64,000 nt of DNA from Cardiocondyla obscurior (Eukaryota; Arthropoda; Insecta; Hymenoptera; Formicidae). Positions 53,674-64,000 of the stretch are shown here, piece after piece. The notes under the pieces are model-generated. The model ran no database searches. It was not told where the DNA came from and saw only the letters and a program-made list of their open reading frames with translations. The DNA lies in contig NC_091870.1 of NCBI RefSeq assembly GCF_019399895.1, positions 7,051,001 to 7,115,000 of the forward strand. Reading direction: 5' to 3'. The first letter of the stretch is position 1. Each line of letters starts with the position of its first letter. The translations under genes were made by a program, and so were the position numbers.

Positions 53674-55109
53674 ATATCGTCTTTTTCAGTTCACGAAATG
53701 GTAGGAAACCATCGTAGTTTTTATCTTTTAATATTTTCCAAAACTGCCAAAAATTAAAAAAAAAAAAAGGAAAAAAGAAAAACTTTTAAATCTACTAAAT
53801 GTACCTGAAATTATTAAAATAAGAAGAAATACTTAAAAAAAAAAATAAAAAATAAAGAAAGTGATATTTAAGGAAAGGTCTAACTTGATAACTCGAAATC
53901 GATTTTGCGTTACATGCAAGTTGAATCGTAAACGAACATACGGTGAATGAGTGCTTGTCTAAAAATTAAATAATTCTTAATTGAGAAGAGTAACATGTAC
54001 GACTTTTTGTTATTTGTACCACAATATATGTTTTTATTTAATTTTTGTGGACACCTACTAAATTTTACACAGGTATTCGCTTAACGGCTAAGATTCTTGT
54101 CCTTCATTTTAAATACGTAATTTAATGTTACATCATGTGCCTAGGTGCTAACATTCAAGCTAAAGCTACGGCTGCTTAGTTTAATTGTATACTTATGTGC
54201 TTAACTGCCGATTGTGTGCTCATTTCGTTATCGAAATCAATTGATTCCCGCCTTCGAAGGCAGATTACCGAGCTGCGTGAATTTTCTTTTATTTAATCAT
54301 CGATCGACGTTTTTTTTTTTTTATCTTTTTTTTTTGTTTTAGTTTTTTTTTACGATAGCGGCAACGTCGAATCAATTGATCGGCAAATTGTAGTTTAGCA
54401 TCTTTAAATTGATTGTATCGTGATTATTAGCTTAACTTTGCATTTATCGTATTTACAGTTCAAGTTCTGCAGTTCAGTTATATACTTTATAAAACGTAGT
54501 AGGAACTTTGGTTTCGCTGGGCAATGTTTCATGAGCAGTTTCCTCTTATCGATTTGTAACTTTATTTTGTGTCCCAACGTGGCTCTTTTTAGGGGTATTC
54601 ATTCCTTCTTTATTATACACAGTTACGAAGTATTTACCCGTTTTTTGTTTAATCTATTCTTTTATTTTTTTTTGTAATTTACGAACGTTACCGGACAAGG
54701 CGAGCAATTCAGCTGGAAACTGCTATAAAACATTCGCCCGTGGATCTATCTTCCTTAATATGACACTCACGAATACAATTCACATTTTTTTTTTTTTTTT
54801 TTTTGTGTAATACTCATGTTTATATTTTCGTAAGGATCTATTTGAATATTTCAATTTCACGAAGAAAATACACATAATTCTTAAACCGTCTTCGCGCTTT
54901 TTATTTTTATCACTATCGCGGATCTTTCGACGTGTTCTACTCGTTCTGTCTTTCTCTCTCGCTATCCCTCTCTCTCTCGTTCGTATAACAAAATTTAATA
55001 ACCGGAATATTTCTGTACAAACATTTTCGCTCTTTTATCAAAAAGGATAACATATACATCCCACCCCTTAATAAAAAATTTTGAATTTTGCGATTTACTC
55101 CGTCATATA

Positions 55110-55141
<32 letters not shown>

Positions 55142-57511
55142 CCCCAACCCTCACACAATCTTCTTCGCGCTTCTCATACTCTCTTTTATTTATATAATAC
55201 ATTTTAGGAACAGATCACTTTGCTCGTCTCAGGCTTAAAAGTAAAACCTTAAAATATTATTTTACTTTTAGAAATTTATTATTTTGTTTAACCATGTAAA
55301 TTTCTTTGCATGAATTTAGCTATTTTATAGCTATGATAATAAAAGTTAATTATAATATTACAATGTCTAGGTATATCGTAATATGTACATGCTACCCCTG
55401 CGCCCCTAGCTACTCGTCAAGTTAGAGATTTCACAATATTATCGTAATGAATAGCGCATTATAAAGAGGATGAAGTACATTTTATGCACAGTTCTTACCC
55501 ATTAAACGTACGCGTTTACTAAATATTAAGAAAACCGTACTTTAAGAGCTTCGTTTAAATATCCTTTTACGCGTGAAAACGACTGCGGGCTTGTCGATCG
55601 CTTTGTTGTTTAATGGTTGTGTCAACGTAATGTAAATCAAACGTCGCTAAAGATCACTATAATGCGCGAGATGATTTTACATGGCCACGTATTTATTTAT
55701 GAATATGATCTGTTATGAGAGAGATATAACAATGCATTGGTAATTCTTCGATTTCAAAATTACGCGTCTGTGATGCTTATCATTGCATACGCACTCGAGG
55801 GAATTATTCGAGCGCTTAATTTTCTTTCTTTTTTTTTTTTTATGCGAGTTATAAATGCGGAATCTAAATAATAATTAAAAAAGAAAAAATCTTTTTTCTC
55901 GACAGGCATATTTTGCGATCGAAGAATTATGTTTGTTCGAGTGTCCCGCAGATCGAAATCGAGCTCTGTTAAAATCGAAGTTTTCGTCCGAGCTTTATCG
56001 TTATTCAGCGAATAAGCGGATCGCATATAATGTATAGGAACGGAGGATGCGTGCTCGTTTAACACGTATACGTCTTACATGGCAGATTATCACGGACTAG
56101 TTTTGCAGAACCTCGAAATCTCGTCTGTCCCTAACTGCGCCTCGTTCTCCCTTTCTCTCCCTCTCTTTCTCTCTTTCGTTTCCCTTTCACTCTCCCTTTC
56201 TCCCCTGCTTTCTCTTCCTAGAGGATTAAATATAATTCCAGGAGCGGCGTGTGGTATATAATCGTTTATAGCATACTTTCAAAGACGTTATTGCATTATT
56301 TAATCACTAAAGGAATTTCACTGATCTAGATACACTTGTAATTTACACAACTCGCGCGCATTAAAAACCGTCGACCGGTCAAGTCGCCGAAACTATGACA
56401 GAAATATTATCGTGCTCGTTATAACAGTGTATATATATGTATTTATATATAATTATATATAAATATATATATATTATATATATTATCTATGCAAGGGATG
56501 ATACTATAATCAATAGAGACGATGATTTTACTTTGTATTTGTTATCTAAGCGATACTTTTATTTGCGCAACGAGCGACAACGATATCTCAGGATCCTTCG
56601 ATCAGACACAGTCGCGGTTTTCACTGCGCGCGGAAGATTGCCATCCTTCGAGTGTTTCCATTTTAAGTGCATTTTCGATTGTTCCGCCTAGACGATTTAG
56701 GAATCAATTGTACGTGGCTGTTCGAACGTTCGCCGCTTACGTGCTAGCATCCTTGCGAGTGAATTTATTTTAAAGGTAGCTAAATTTTGTTTCGCTCATT
56801 ATTATTTGGACGACGACTTTTACATAATATTCCGTCCGTTTTTTTTTTCTTTCGATAGGTCGGTGTTCCGAAAAATGTAAATGTCTCGACAAGTGTTGCA
56901 GCGCCAAGCAACTATAATTAAATTAGTGAAGCCGGGAAAGCGATTTTCTTATAGCCGCTTGTCGAGTAAAATGTTTACGTAATTTCGATCATCGAGATAT
57001 TTACGTTCACCGTTAATGCTTACCAATTGCCGATAGCCCGTTCATTCAAAACTCGAAACTGGATCAGTTAGTCGGTGTTTTCCGATGGATTTGTGTGTCT
57101 ATGAAAATTGGAAGCGCGCGACGGATTGGTACCAAATGAGAGACAACTATTTCAGATTATCAATTTTCGATATTCGACTCATGTATACATCACATATTCG
57201 TAGATTAAAGCTATTTACATATATAGATGTCGTATACACCTGCGATCACAATATTCGAAGGATTTCGCTTCGATCTAGAACGATCTTTCCGTGCCGGAGC
57301 GAATTTGATAAATGTAGCTTTCTAGAGTAAACGCTTTTTCTTGCCGATGATTTCGCTAACAAACCACGGTACGTTGTTCTCGCATTAGAACTGTTTATTT
57401 ATGCTAGAGGAAACGCGAGGCTGGAAAACTTCACGAAGTGTGCTCTCCGGTGTCCGTAGTTCGAAGCTTTTCTCATATGCTGCCCGATTGCTCGGTAGAT
57501 GTAGTCCTTCC
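53674..57511. other. Convergent intergenic region: 3' UTRs of the UNC93-like gene and pdm3
   Basis: The two genes point toward each other here. A plus-strand AATAAA at 53851-53856 lies about 180 bases after the UNC93-like stop. A minus-strand AATAAA (TTTATT at 57394-57399) lies about 115 bases after the pdm3 stop; both are candidate polyadenylation signals. The region also holds a 30-base poly-T at 55112-55141, T-rich runs near 54311-54345, an (AT)n tract at about 56424-56483 and a CT-rich tract at about 56148-56218. No coding exon recognised. Confidence 0.45.
55112..55141. repeat. Poly-T homopolymer, 30 bases
   Basis: Uninterrupted T run; the longest homopolymer I found in the window. Confidence 0.9.
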
Positions 57512-57636
57512 CTATACAACGCCCTTCGACATCATCCGTACCGTATTCTTTAGAGCTTGCCTCTTGTTGCAGAACCAGATTCTTATCACTTCTCTATCGT
57601 ATCCTAATCGATGCGCTAAAGTTGTTATTTCATTAC
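57512..57636 (-). CDS. pdm3: pdm3, terminal exon with homeodomain recognition helix
   Basis: Acceptor TTCTTTATAG; the first two bases (GT) complete the split glycine codon. Encodes NEITTLAHRLGYDREV, recognition helix IRIWFCNKRQALKNT, then VRMMSKGVV and TAG at 57514-57512. The exon is short and no motif follows the homeodomain. Confidence 0.94.
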
Positions 57637-60600
57637 CTATAAAGAAGAAAAAGGGAAAAAAGGAATAGAAACCCTCAATATATTTAAATGTATCAGATGT
57701 TAAAAGAAGTTAGGTAGTTAGTGGCTATTTCTAATAGCAAGAGGCTTAATTATAGTAGGTAAGAACTAACCAGTAGGATGAGTGTTCCTGTCGAAATGTG
57801 CGTTCAGCAGTTCCAGAGCCTGAGGCGTGAAGGAAGTCCGTCGTTTTCGCTTCTTGCTCGGCTCGACCCCGATGAAGTCCGTCAGATGATTAACGCCGCT
57901 CTTGTACCTGGAATCAGATGCACTACTCTTGCTCGAATTCGGAAGATTCAATTATCGGCGTTTATATGTTAATGTAATCGCGTACGCGCGCCTCGCTCCC
58001 TTTGCCTTCGCGAATCGGCTGCGGCTCGTTTGCGACTGCAAAATCGCGGAAATAAGGTCCCGATTTAAAATGTCTGGTCAGTTAATCACCGGGATTTTAC
58101 AATAATTAATTACGCCCGCGAATCTATATCGAGCTCAAAATTTCTCCTGCGGTTTATGAAATATTGTTATAAATCCAATATGAAAAAATAATTCTGTTTA
58201 CTGTTTTGCACGTTCGTAATTACGTTAGCGCGAAATAGGATACTGATTAAAAAAGGAAATCACCGGCGTCACGATATTCGTGCTTCGGACACGTTCGGTC
58301 GCAAATATCCCGTCCGGTATTGGATTTTTCCCCGAGTACACACTCGGGTTGATTCACGAGTCGAAACTTACTCCATGTATCGCAAAACAAAACTCGCGAC
58401 GGCGGCGGCGGCGGCGGCGGTGGCGACGGTATCGGTGTTGACTCAAGTAAAATTAGCAATAAAATAGCCGCTTTGAAACTCGAGCCTTTTATTTCATTCG
58501 TTGCATTCAGGTGCATTGAATCTTCGGTAAATTTTTTTTTCAGATAGCTCAGATACCGTTTAACTTTACGTTTCTTAAATACGGGAAAAATGCTGACTTC
58601 GATCTTGGCATGCATTTTTATTTTTACCAATGTTAATATTACTATTTTTTTTTTTTTTTTTATGTACATTAAGAGTATTATAAGTCGTGAACAGTTCTTA
58701 TAAGATTAAATTAAATATTCTCATAAGATTTATTCGCGAGCGTGAATAAATTTCTATATCTGTTTGCTTAAGCTTGTTGCTTTTATCTGTAAAACTGAAT
58801 ATAGGGCCGAGTACAGGAGCGACATAAAATTTTAAATTACATCGATCACTGAATAATGAATTCGTTATCTCTTATTCATCTTTTAATTAAATTAACATAA
58901 GATATATATTAGTTTGTAATAATTATAATTTTATCGTTGGAAAAAAAAAGAAGGGAAAAAAAGAAAAAAAATAATAATAATCAATGCTCATTATGCAATT
59001 GTGATCTAATATCGTTTCACGTGAAGTTCAAATTGCTCGAATAATTTCAAGGAAATTTACATATTTGGAAAAAAGGGGAAAAAAATGCGATTGCGAGAGT
59101 CTCGAGTCGAGAGTACGCAAACTTTTTTCGCGTCGCGCGACCAGTCGACATAATTTCATTTGACGGGTAGTATTATCGGGCAGCGCCGGTAGTAGGAAGC
59201 GATATGGAAAAAGCTCGCGACCGCGACAGTAAACAGGAGAACTTCCGCTGGGACTCCCGGGTGAGCGATGAGAAGCGGGTACGGCGCGGCTGCGAGGTCG
59301 GGGAGAGCCCGATGGTGTTACGAGTCATAGGTACGGACGCGGGTGTGCCGGCTCAAAATTTATGTTTTTAATTTAACTCCGAATGACCAACTGTCGAGTC
59401 GAAAAAAGTACACGGCGGGCCATTAGCATCGCGCGGTAATATTTCGTCGAATTCGCGAAAACAATATGCTAATGGAGAAGTCGAGCGAGAGCGCGAAGAA
59501 CGAACGCGACGCGACGATTCGACGGAGTTCGGACGTCACGTCGTTGGTATGCGTTAGTGACCGATGGGCGCAAGAAGGGGAGAAGAGGGAAAAGAGAGAC
59601 GAAGAAAGAGGAGGGAAATAAATGCGGGTTAATACGCCAGAGGAAGGAGGGCGGGGAGGGCGGTAGGGAGACGTGAAAGCTGCGTGTAAGCTCACGCGTG
59701 GGTGTCGTTGCTGCGTATAGGTGCGGGAGAAGGAGGACGCGCGGGAGAAGTTCGAACGGACACGAAAGGGAGAGGAAAGACGGAAAGACGGAGGGAGGAA
59801 GGAACGGAGGCTGCGCGAGAGAGCGAGATGAATGACGAAGAGAGAAAGAGAAAGATCGCTCCGCGATGCCGCCCGCGGGTAAGAGCGAGGTGACGGCGGC
59901 GGCGTGCAGGTAGGAGAAGCGGCGCCGAACGGGGGAGGTACATCAGAAACCTGATTTTAATTAGTCCACAGTTTAATTACTCGGCAGATAAATCGTGCAC
60001 GTGCACCGCATAAACTAGCCGCTTTCATTTTTCCCGGACGCGGCCCGGCGCACGGTCGACGCTTAGCTCTACGCCGCGCGAATGCAGGATGGGTCATTGT
60101 TGCCGGCCTGCCCCCGTGAAAAGAGAAACGGCCCCGTGCGCCGCTTCCGTCATCGAATGATTCGATTATTCCATCCCGCGGCTCTCCCGCGCCCGGTCCT
60201 TTCTTCGCGGCTCTCCGAAGCGGCGATTACCCCGCTCGCGAATCGCGTACCGTCGAGCGTCCACTTTTACGCGAATGAACACGGTTTCCGTTTCGTGGAG
60301 ATCATATTTTCTTCTTCCGATCGACTTGTTCGCGCGAATCGAAAGGTCGGAGCACGAAACTTCGCAAAACAGATCTGTTCACACTTACATTCATTTTCAC
60401 GTTCATGTCCCTTTAGCGCAAGATGCAGCGCTTTAAATTATGTGTGTATTTTTCATATTCTTAAGTAAAGGAAATTATGCGACGGTATTTAAGCTGAATA
60501 CACACCAGTAGACCGACATTTAACAGCGATAAATTTAATATTAAATTTTTAAAGATACGCGAGGAGTAAAGAGCGCATCGGCGCTCGATATCAAAACTGT

Positions 60601-61183
60601 ATCGCGATGCGTTTAATCGCGGTTCGGGCTACATGGATTTTTGATTAGCCCGAGGGATAACGTTCATTAAATTTTATCGTCTCGTAAAATTTACACCTTG
60701 TGAATAACACGGCTTGGGACCGAGATTCTTCGGTAGGTTCGGGCAGTATCTTTCGCGTCACAGAGCCACCGTGGCCGCGTTACGCTGCCGCCGCCGCGAG
60801 CAAACAGCCTCGCGAGAGCATGGTAACGGTTTCTCCCATTCTAATTAACATTCCACATATTTATTAAACGGATTCGCAATTAATCAGCTGGATTCAATTA
60901 GCGAATTACCAATTAGCACGCACGCGTTCGCACGCTCTCGCTGCGACGCGCAGACGCGAAGCCGCGGCCGGATCGGACGATTGCGAAATAATCGCGTATC
61001 AGAAATGCAACGTTAGGACTTGATTTGCAATCGAGAAAATTTCTCGCTCTTTCTTTTTTCCCCTTCGATATGAGAATGCTAATTGTTATTGATTGCCGAG
61101 TGTTTATGCGGCACGCTGGAGGCGAACGTTGCATTTACGATACTCTTCCGGCATTAATATATGTATATATTAATACGTCTTTT

Positions 61184-61214
<31 letters not shown>

Positions 61215-63328
61215 ATTTTTTTTTTTTTTTTTTTGGAAAGAAACATTTTCTCGCGGCGCGCGATAGCTCTTAAAGTTCGTAGGAGTATTACTCACCTCTC
61301 TTCCGCCTCCTTCATCCACCTCTCGAGAACGGGTTTAATTTTCTGTGCGCTTTTCGGTGTAATGTCCAGCTTTTCGAATCTAAAGCCAAGAATAACGCTT
61401 GATCCACCTTCTCGGGAAATTGACAATAGGAATGAATGTATCGAGAAAAGACGACAAGGACGTAACAAGATAGAGCGTTCAAATTTCTAACGTGACGTGT
61501 CGAATGGCATATTTAAAATAGTAGTTGAAAAATATTCACGTCGTTGAAATTATCTCCGAACATTTTGCTTTCCGCCCTTTCGTCTTTGTCCCACTAAAGG
61601 AGCACTAAAAGGCATGCATTGATTCAATAACAGGACATTGACAATGCGTGCATGCTTTAAGGTTTGGTGATGCCGTGTATGATGTTGCCAACGCGCTGCT
61701 TAAACACTCCTTTCTGCGGGCGAGCGAAATAAATCCGATCCCGATCGAAGCAATTCGGAGCGCGGATTCGGCGGGCGACAAAAGTCGCGAATCCCCTCGG
61801 CTTCGTTCTATCATTTTATTTTTAGCGCGTTGGCGACATCATGCCCAAGTTTGCCAATGCCCTGGCTCGAAGAGAGTTAATTTTAGAAGTGCTCCTTTCG
61901 CATTTCTTTTCCGAACGGAATTAGAAATTAGTGAGAGTGCTTGTACAGCTATACCCAAATATATCTAAGCGGGATAGGACTGATCGCAAATCGGTCGAAC
62001 GCAAATAAAGAAGAGGTAGACGACTCGCGTCTAGTTCACTTTATGCATCGTTGATTTTAAACAAAATCAAATACGGTGGACTAATTAAATTGTACTTTCT
62101 TTTTTCTTTTTCTTTTTTTCTTTTTTTTTTTTTTAAGCCCCCCCCTCCTTTTCAAGAAAACCATCAGAAAATTCGTGCTCGGTTCTCTGTTGTTGGGTAT
62201 AACTGCGGTTTCTTAAAGGATTTTAGAGTTTTAGATTTTTAGGTGAATTAAGTAGCATGGAGGGGTGAACGTACGTAGCTTGCTGCTGAGAGGCAATCTG
62301 CGAGGCAGCGTACATCTGGGTAGCCAGGGCACTGGGGAACAATCACCAATGCTTATGTTAGTTGATACGATAAGAATTTTTTTTTAAGTGGTATAAACAT
62401 TTTCTCTTTTCTTTGCTACCGGCATTGCCACGGTGGTTCCCATTTCGCATTTTGAAAAGTGCACTCGATCGTAAAACGACGAAAAAAAAAGTATGAATAA
62501 CGTAGTGACTTTTTCTTTTTTTTTTATCTTTTTTTATCTTTTTTTTTTCTTTTTTCTTTTTAACCCTGCGACAATTTAAGTACCGGACGTTATATGTTTA
62601 GCAATGTTATTAAATTTGTAAAATTATTGCAAGTAAGCACAATTTCTGTTTTATTAGTAATTTTTAATAACTTGATGTAGAGTAAATTGCAACATAAATC
62701 GGGAACCATCGTGGTGGATTTACGGTATAAATAAGTTTATTATGGCACCTCAAAATTGGATAATGCACCTGCAAAAGCTATTTTAGACTCTGAACGAATT
62801 TAAAACGTTGCGATAAATAATAAATAATGAAACACGCGTAGAAAAACAATTTCGTCCGGCAATTAAAGTGTACTGTATAAAATTAATTAATTGATACCAA
62901 AAAAAAAAAAAAACTTAAAACTGCTTCGAGATTTTCTTAGCTTTACATTCGAGCGTTTGTTCCTAAATGCTGTCGCAAGGCTATCGAATACGGATAACTA
63001 TCTGTTTTTGCTACTCTGAACAAATCTTAACCCTTTCTACGCCATTTCCAGTGACCTGGCACACTGTCGTTTTACATTCTACCATATTATTGAATTCTCA
63101 TTAGCGATTTCGACGGGCGCGAGGAGGACGATGTAGCGATAACTAACCTGCATATGGCACTTTGGCTGTATGCGGGGCCTTCAGTGACGCTCAGAGCCTG
63201 ACCAACTTGGGTCTGTGTCAGACCCAGAGATAATCTACGCAGCTTAAAGACCTTGGCGAACTCCTTGATCTCATCCAAATTGATTCCGTCGACTACGTTA
63301 TTAGTAGCCTCGTTGATCGTCGGTTGAT
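57512..63328 (-). CDS. pdm3: POU class VI transcription factor (pdm3/POU6F type), 3' part
   Basis: Nuclear DNA-binding protein. Coding exons in order of transcription: 63328-63148, 61379-61296, 57907-57771, 57636-57512. Phases join exactly (2/2, 2/2, 1/1). The first has an open 5' side (one base of its first codon comes from an exon beyond the window), so the N-terminus is missing. Seen: a POU-specific domain starting NLDEIKEFAKVFKLRRLSLG, with helix 2 GLTQTQVGQAL and recognition helix YSQSAICRFEKL, then ITPKSAQKIKPVLERWM. A linker follows, then basic SKKRKRRT and a homeodomain ending IRIWFCNKRQALKNT, with the POU-type cysteine before the invariant asparagine. The tail is short: VRMMSKGVV, then TAG. 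SVTEGPAYSQSAICRFEKLD is typical of class VI rather than the nubbin/pdm2 (class II) proteins. In flies pdm3 acts in neurons, including olfactory circuits. Introns are 1768, 3388 and 134 bp. Confidence 0.93.
57771..57907 (-). CDS. pdm3: pdm3, linker and homeodomain helices 1-2 exon
   Basis: Acceptor GATTCCAG. Encodes linker YKSGVNHLTDFIGVEP, the basic cluster SKKRKRRT that opens the homeodomain (and likely serves as nuclear localisation signal), then SFTPQALELLNAHFDRNTHP. Donor ACTG/GTTAGT splits a glycine codon (phase 1). Confidence 0.95.
58400..58420. repeat. (CGG)7 trinucleotide microsatellite
   Basis: Seven CGG units on the plus strand, continued by imperfect TGG/CGA/CGG units. On the minus strand it reads as a proline run inside an open frame that is probably not translated. 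Confidence 0.85.
59200..60400. promoter_or_regulatory. GC/CpG-rich island in a pdm3 intron
   Basis: Markedly GC-rich and CpG-rich for this window, flanked by AT-rich DNA. On the plus strand a 55-codon frame starts with ATG at 59204 (MEKARDRDSKQENFRWDSR) and has a donor-like CCGG/GTGAGC inside it. Longer frames exist on both strands, but they are dominated by simple purine/pyrimidine sequence. The best reading is an internal promoter or enhancer, or the promoter of an antisense transcript. None of these is proven. Confidence 0.3.
61188..61234. repeat. (TC)n microsatellite followed by poly-T
   Basis: A TC run of about 22 bases, then about 19 T after a short spacer. On the minus strand it lies about 60 bases past the donor of the preceding pdm3 exon. 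Confidence 0.85.
61296..61379 (-). CDS. pdm3: pdm3, exon for the C-terminal part of the POU-specific domain
   Basis: Acceptor GGCTTTAG, then A completes the arginine codon, followed by FEKLDITPKSAQKIKPVLER and WMKEAEE. Ends with AG before the donor GTGAGT. The 84 bases fit between their neighbours in phase 2 at both ends. Confidence 0.93.
61380..63147. other. pdm3 intron splitting the POU-specific domain
   Basis: 1768 bp, with long T-rich runs at about 62097-62134 and 62512-62560. Its one coding-like island is the 57-nt candidate cassette exon at 62275-62331, which would divide it into introns of 816 and 895 bp. Confidence 0.6.
62275..62331 (-). other. pdm3: Candidate 57-nt cassette exon inside the POU-specific domain
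   Basis: In the intron between the two POU-specific exons, the minus strand has a branch-point-like CTAAC, an acceptor (TTGTTCCCCAG), 57 open bases and a strong donor (AC/GTACGT). The bases read ALATQMYAASQIASQQQA in the frame required by both neighbours (enters and leaves in phase 2). Inclusion would change the junction arginine to serine and add 19 residues without shifting frame. The Ala/Gln-rich, GC-rich sequence contrasts with its AT-rich surroundings. It is presented as a candidate because no transcript evidence is available here. Confidence 0.5.
63148..63328 (-). CDS. pdm3: pdm3, exon for the N-terminal two-thirds of the POU-specific domain
   Basis: Acceptor TTATTATAG at 63331-63329. 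The exon encodes QPTINEATNNVVDGI and then the POU-specific domain through YSQSAIC, ending with the first two bases of the next arginine codon (TGCAG/GTTAGT). The intron therefore interrupts the domain just after the recognition helix. Confidence 0.93.
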
Positions 63329-64000
63329 CTATAATAAAAATTTATTCCGTTCTTATCAAACAGATAAGACAGCTGTAAAAGAATCATCGCCAGTTGTCGC
63401 CGATATTAAAATACTTTAAATTAATAATTAAAAATTTTTAATCTTTTTTTCTCTTCTTGCTCATCGAAGACATTGTTTCGAGATCTCTCTGTCATAGTAA
63501 TAAAATTGATAAACTCTCGATATAGTTCGCTTCGTGGTTGCGGAAACGATACAAAAGCCGTGAATGAAATGTAACGTTTGCAGTTCAAGAGTTAATGCGA
63601 TAAGCGATTCTTGCGTGGGTAGTTTCGTAATAATTTTAATGGTACATTTTGCGCAGATTAGCGATTCGTTGCCGGTTTATTTCTTGCACACGTTTCAATC
63701 GATACGTCGGAATGCAACGGAGTTCCGGCGAGAAGTCTGTCTAATGACATCAGGCGGCTTCGTTAAAGCGGTCTGAGATATACCACGATTTCTCTCGTAA
63801 ATCTGTCACCCCGAATGTATACGAACGCAATAGAAATGCCCACATACCCGACCAGTTCGCCTGGTTTCTGCGCCGCGCAATAAACTGCAAATCCTTCTTC
63901 CGCGACGGTGTTTCTGCGATCGTTAATTTCCGATCAAGGTACCGAATACTTCTCGCGCGCTTCAAACGAAAAGCAGCGAGCAAATTATGTGACTCGGCCG
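63329..64000. other. Upstream pdm3 intron, no exon seen
   Basis: The first pdm3 exon in the window starts with a split codon, so transcription must come from further right. I find no exon ending in phase 1 in this stretch. The open frame at 63750-63983 on the minus strand has no POU6-like sequence and no suitable donor. It is read here as intron. Confidence 0.5.

Larger units (their letters stand above)
57908..61295. other. pdm3 intron of 3.4 kb, with GC-rich island and microsatellites
   Basis: Left part AT-rich, with a (CGG)7 run at 58400-58420. A GC-rich, CpG-rich block spans about 59.2-60.3 kb, strongly purine-rich on the plus strand at about 59566-59850. Clusters of TAATTA/CAATTAG sites lie at about 59955-59985 and 60841-60916. 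A (TC)n tract (about 61188-61209) and poly-T (about 61216-61234) lie just before the exon at 61296. Possible functions are an enhancer or internal promoter; no convincing coding exon. Confidence 0.45.

Noticed and set aside
59692..59943. Open frames on both strands over the purine-rich tract
   Set aside because: Simple-sequence translation (Arg/Glu one way, Ser/Leu/Pro the other); both cannot be real and neither shows a domain.
60082..60468. 128-codon ATG frame in the GC-rich pdm3 intron island
   Set aside because: High GC makes long open frames likely by chance. The sequence is rich in Arg/Ser/Pro with no motif.

Overview
The window looks like AT-rich nuclear DNA of an insect. It has dense poly-A/poly-T tracts, no visible CpG depletion, small multi-exon genes with short GT-AG introns, and long empty stretches. 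The composition and a class VI POU gene suit a hymenopteran such as an ant, but the species is inferred.

Three genes can be supported. (1) At the left edge, minus strand, 1-618: the start of a secreted, strongly basic protein. It has a signal peptide and several dibasic sites, two of them preceded by glycine. It runs off the window. (2) At 50038-53673, plus strand: a complete six-exon UNC93-like membrane protein of 490 residues. Its probable 5' UTR begins at 49935 and carries two short upstream ORFs. (3) At 57512-63328, minus strand: the 3' half of a POU class VI transcription factor (pdm3/POU6F type). It encodes the whole POU-specific domain, the linker and the POU homeodomain. All splice phases were reconstructed and fit. 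Genes 2 and 3 converge tail to tail across about 3.8 kb.

The most interesting observation is a 57-nt, frame-preserving candidate cassette exon (62275-62331). It sits in the intron that splits the POU-specific domain between its DNA-recognition helix and the rest of the domain. Vertebrate POU6F2 is known to carry an alternatively spliced insert inside the same domain.

Between about 0.66 and 49.9 kb I see mostly non-coding sequence: possibly intergenic, possibly introns of genes whose exons lie elsewhere. It holds one decayed non-LTR retrotransposon reverse transcriptase (3296-3750), a small inverted-repeat element (4151-4251), several microsatellites and homopolymers, and a few short exon-like islands with good splice signals (20465-20508 plus, 25579-25659 minus, 42225-42304 plus). 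A GC-rich, purine-skewed block at about 59.2-60.4 kb lies inside a pdm3 intron, close to clusters of homeodomain-type TAATTA sites. I recognised no tRNA, rRNA, CRISPR array or intact transposon.
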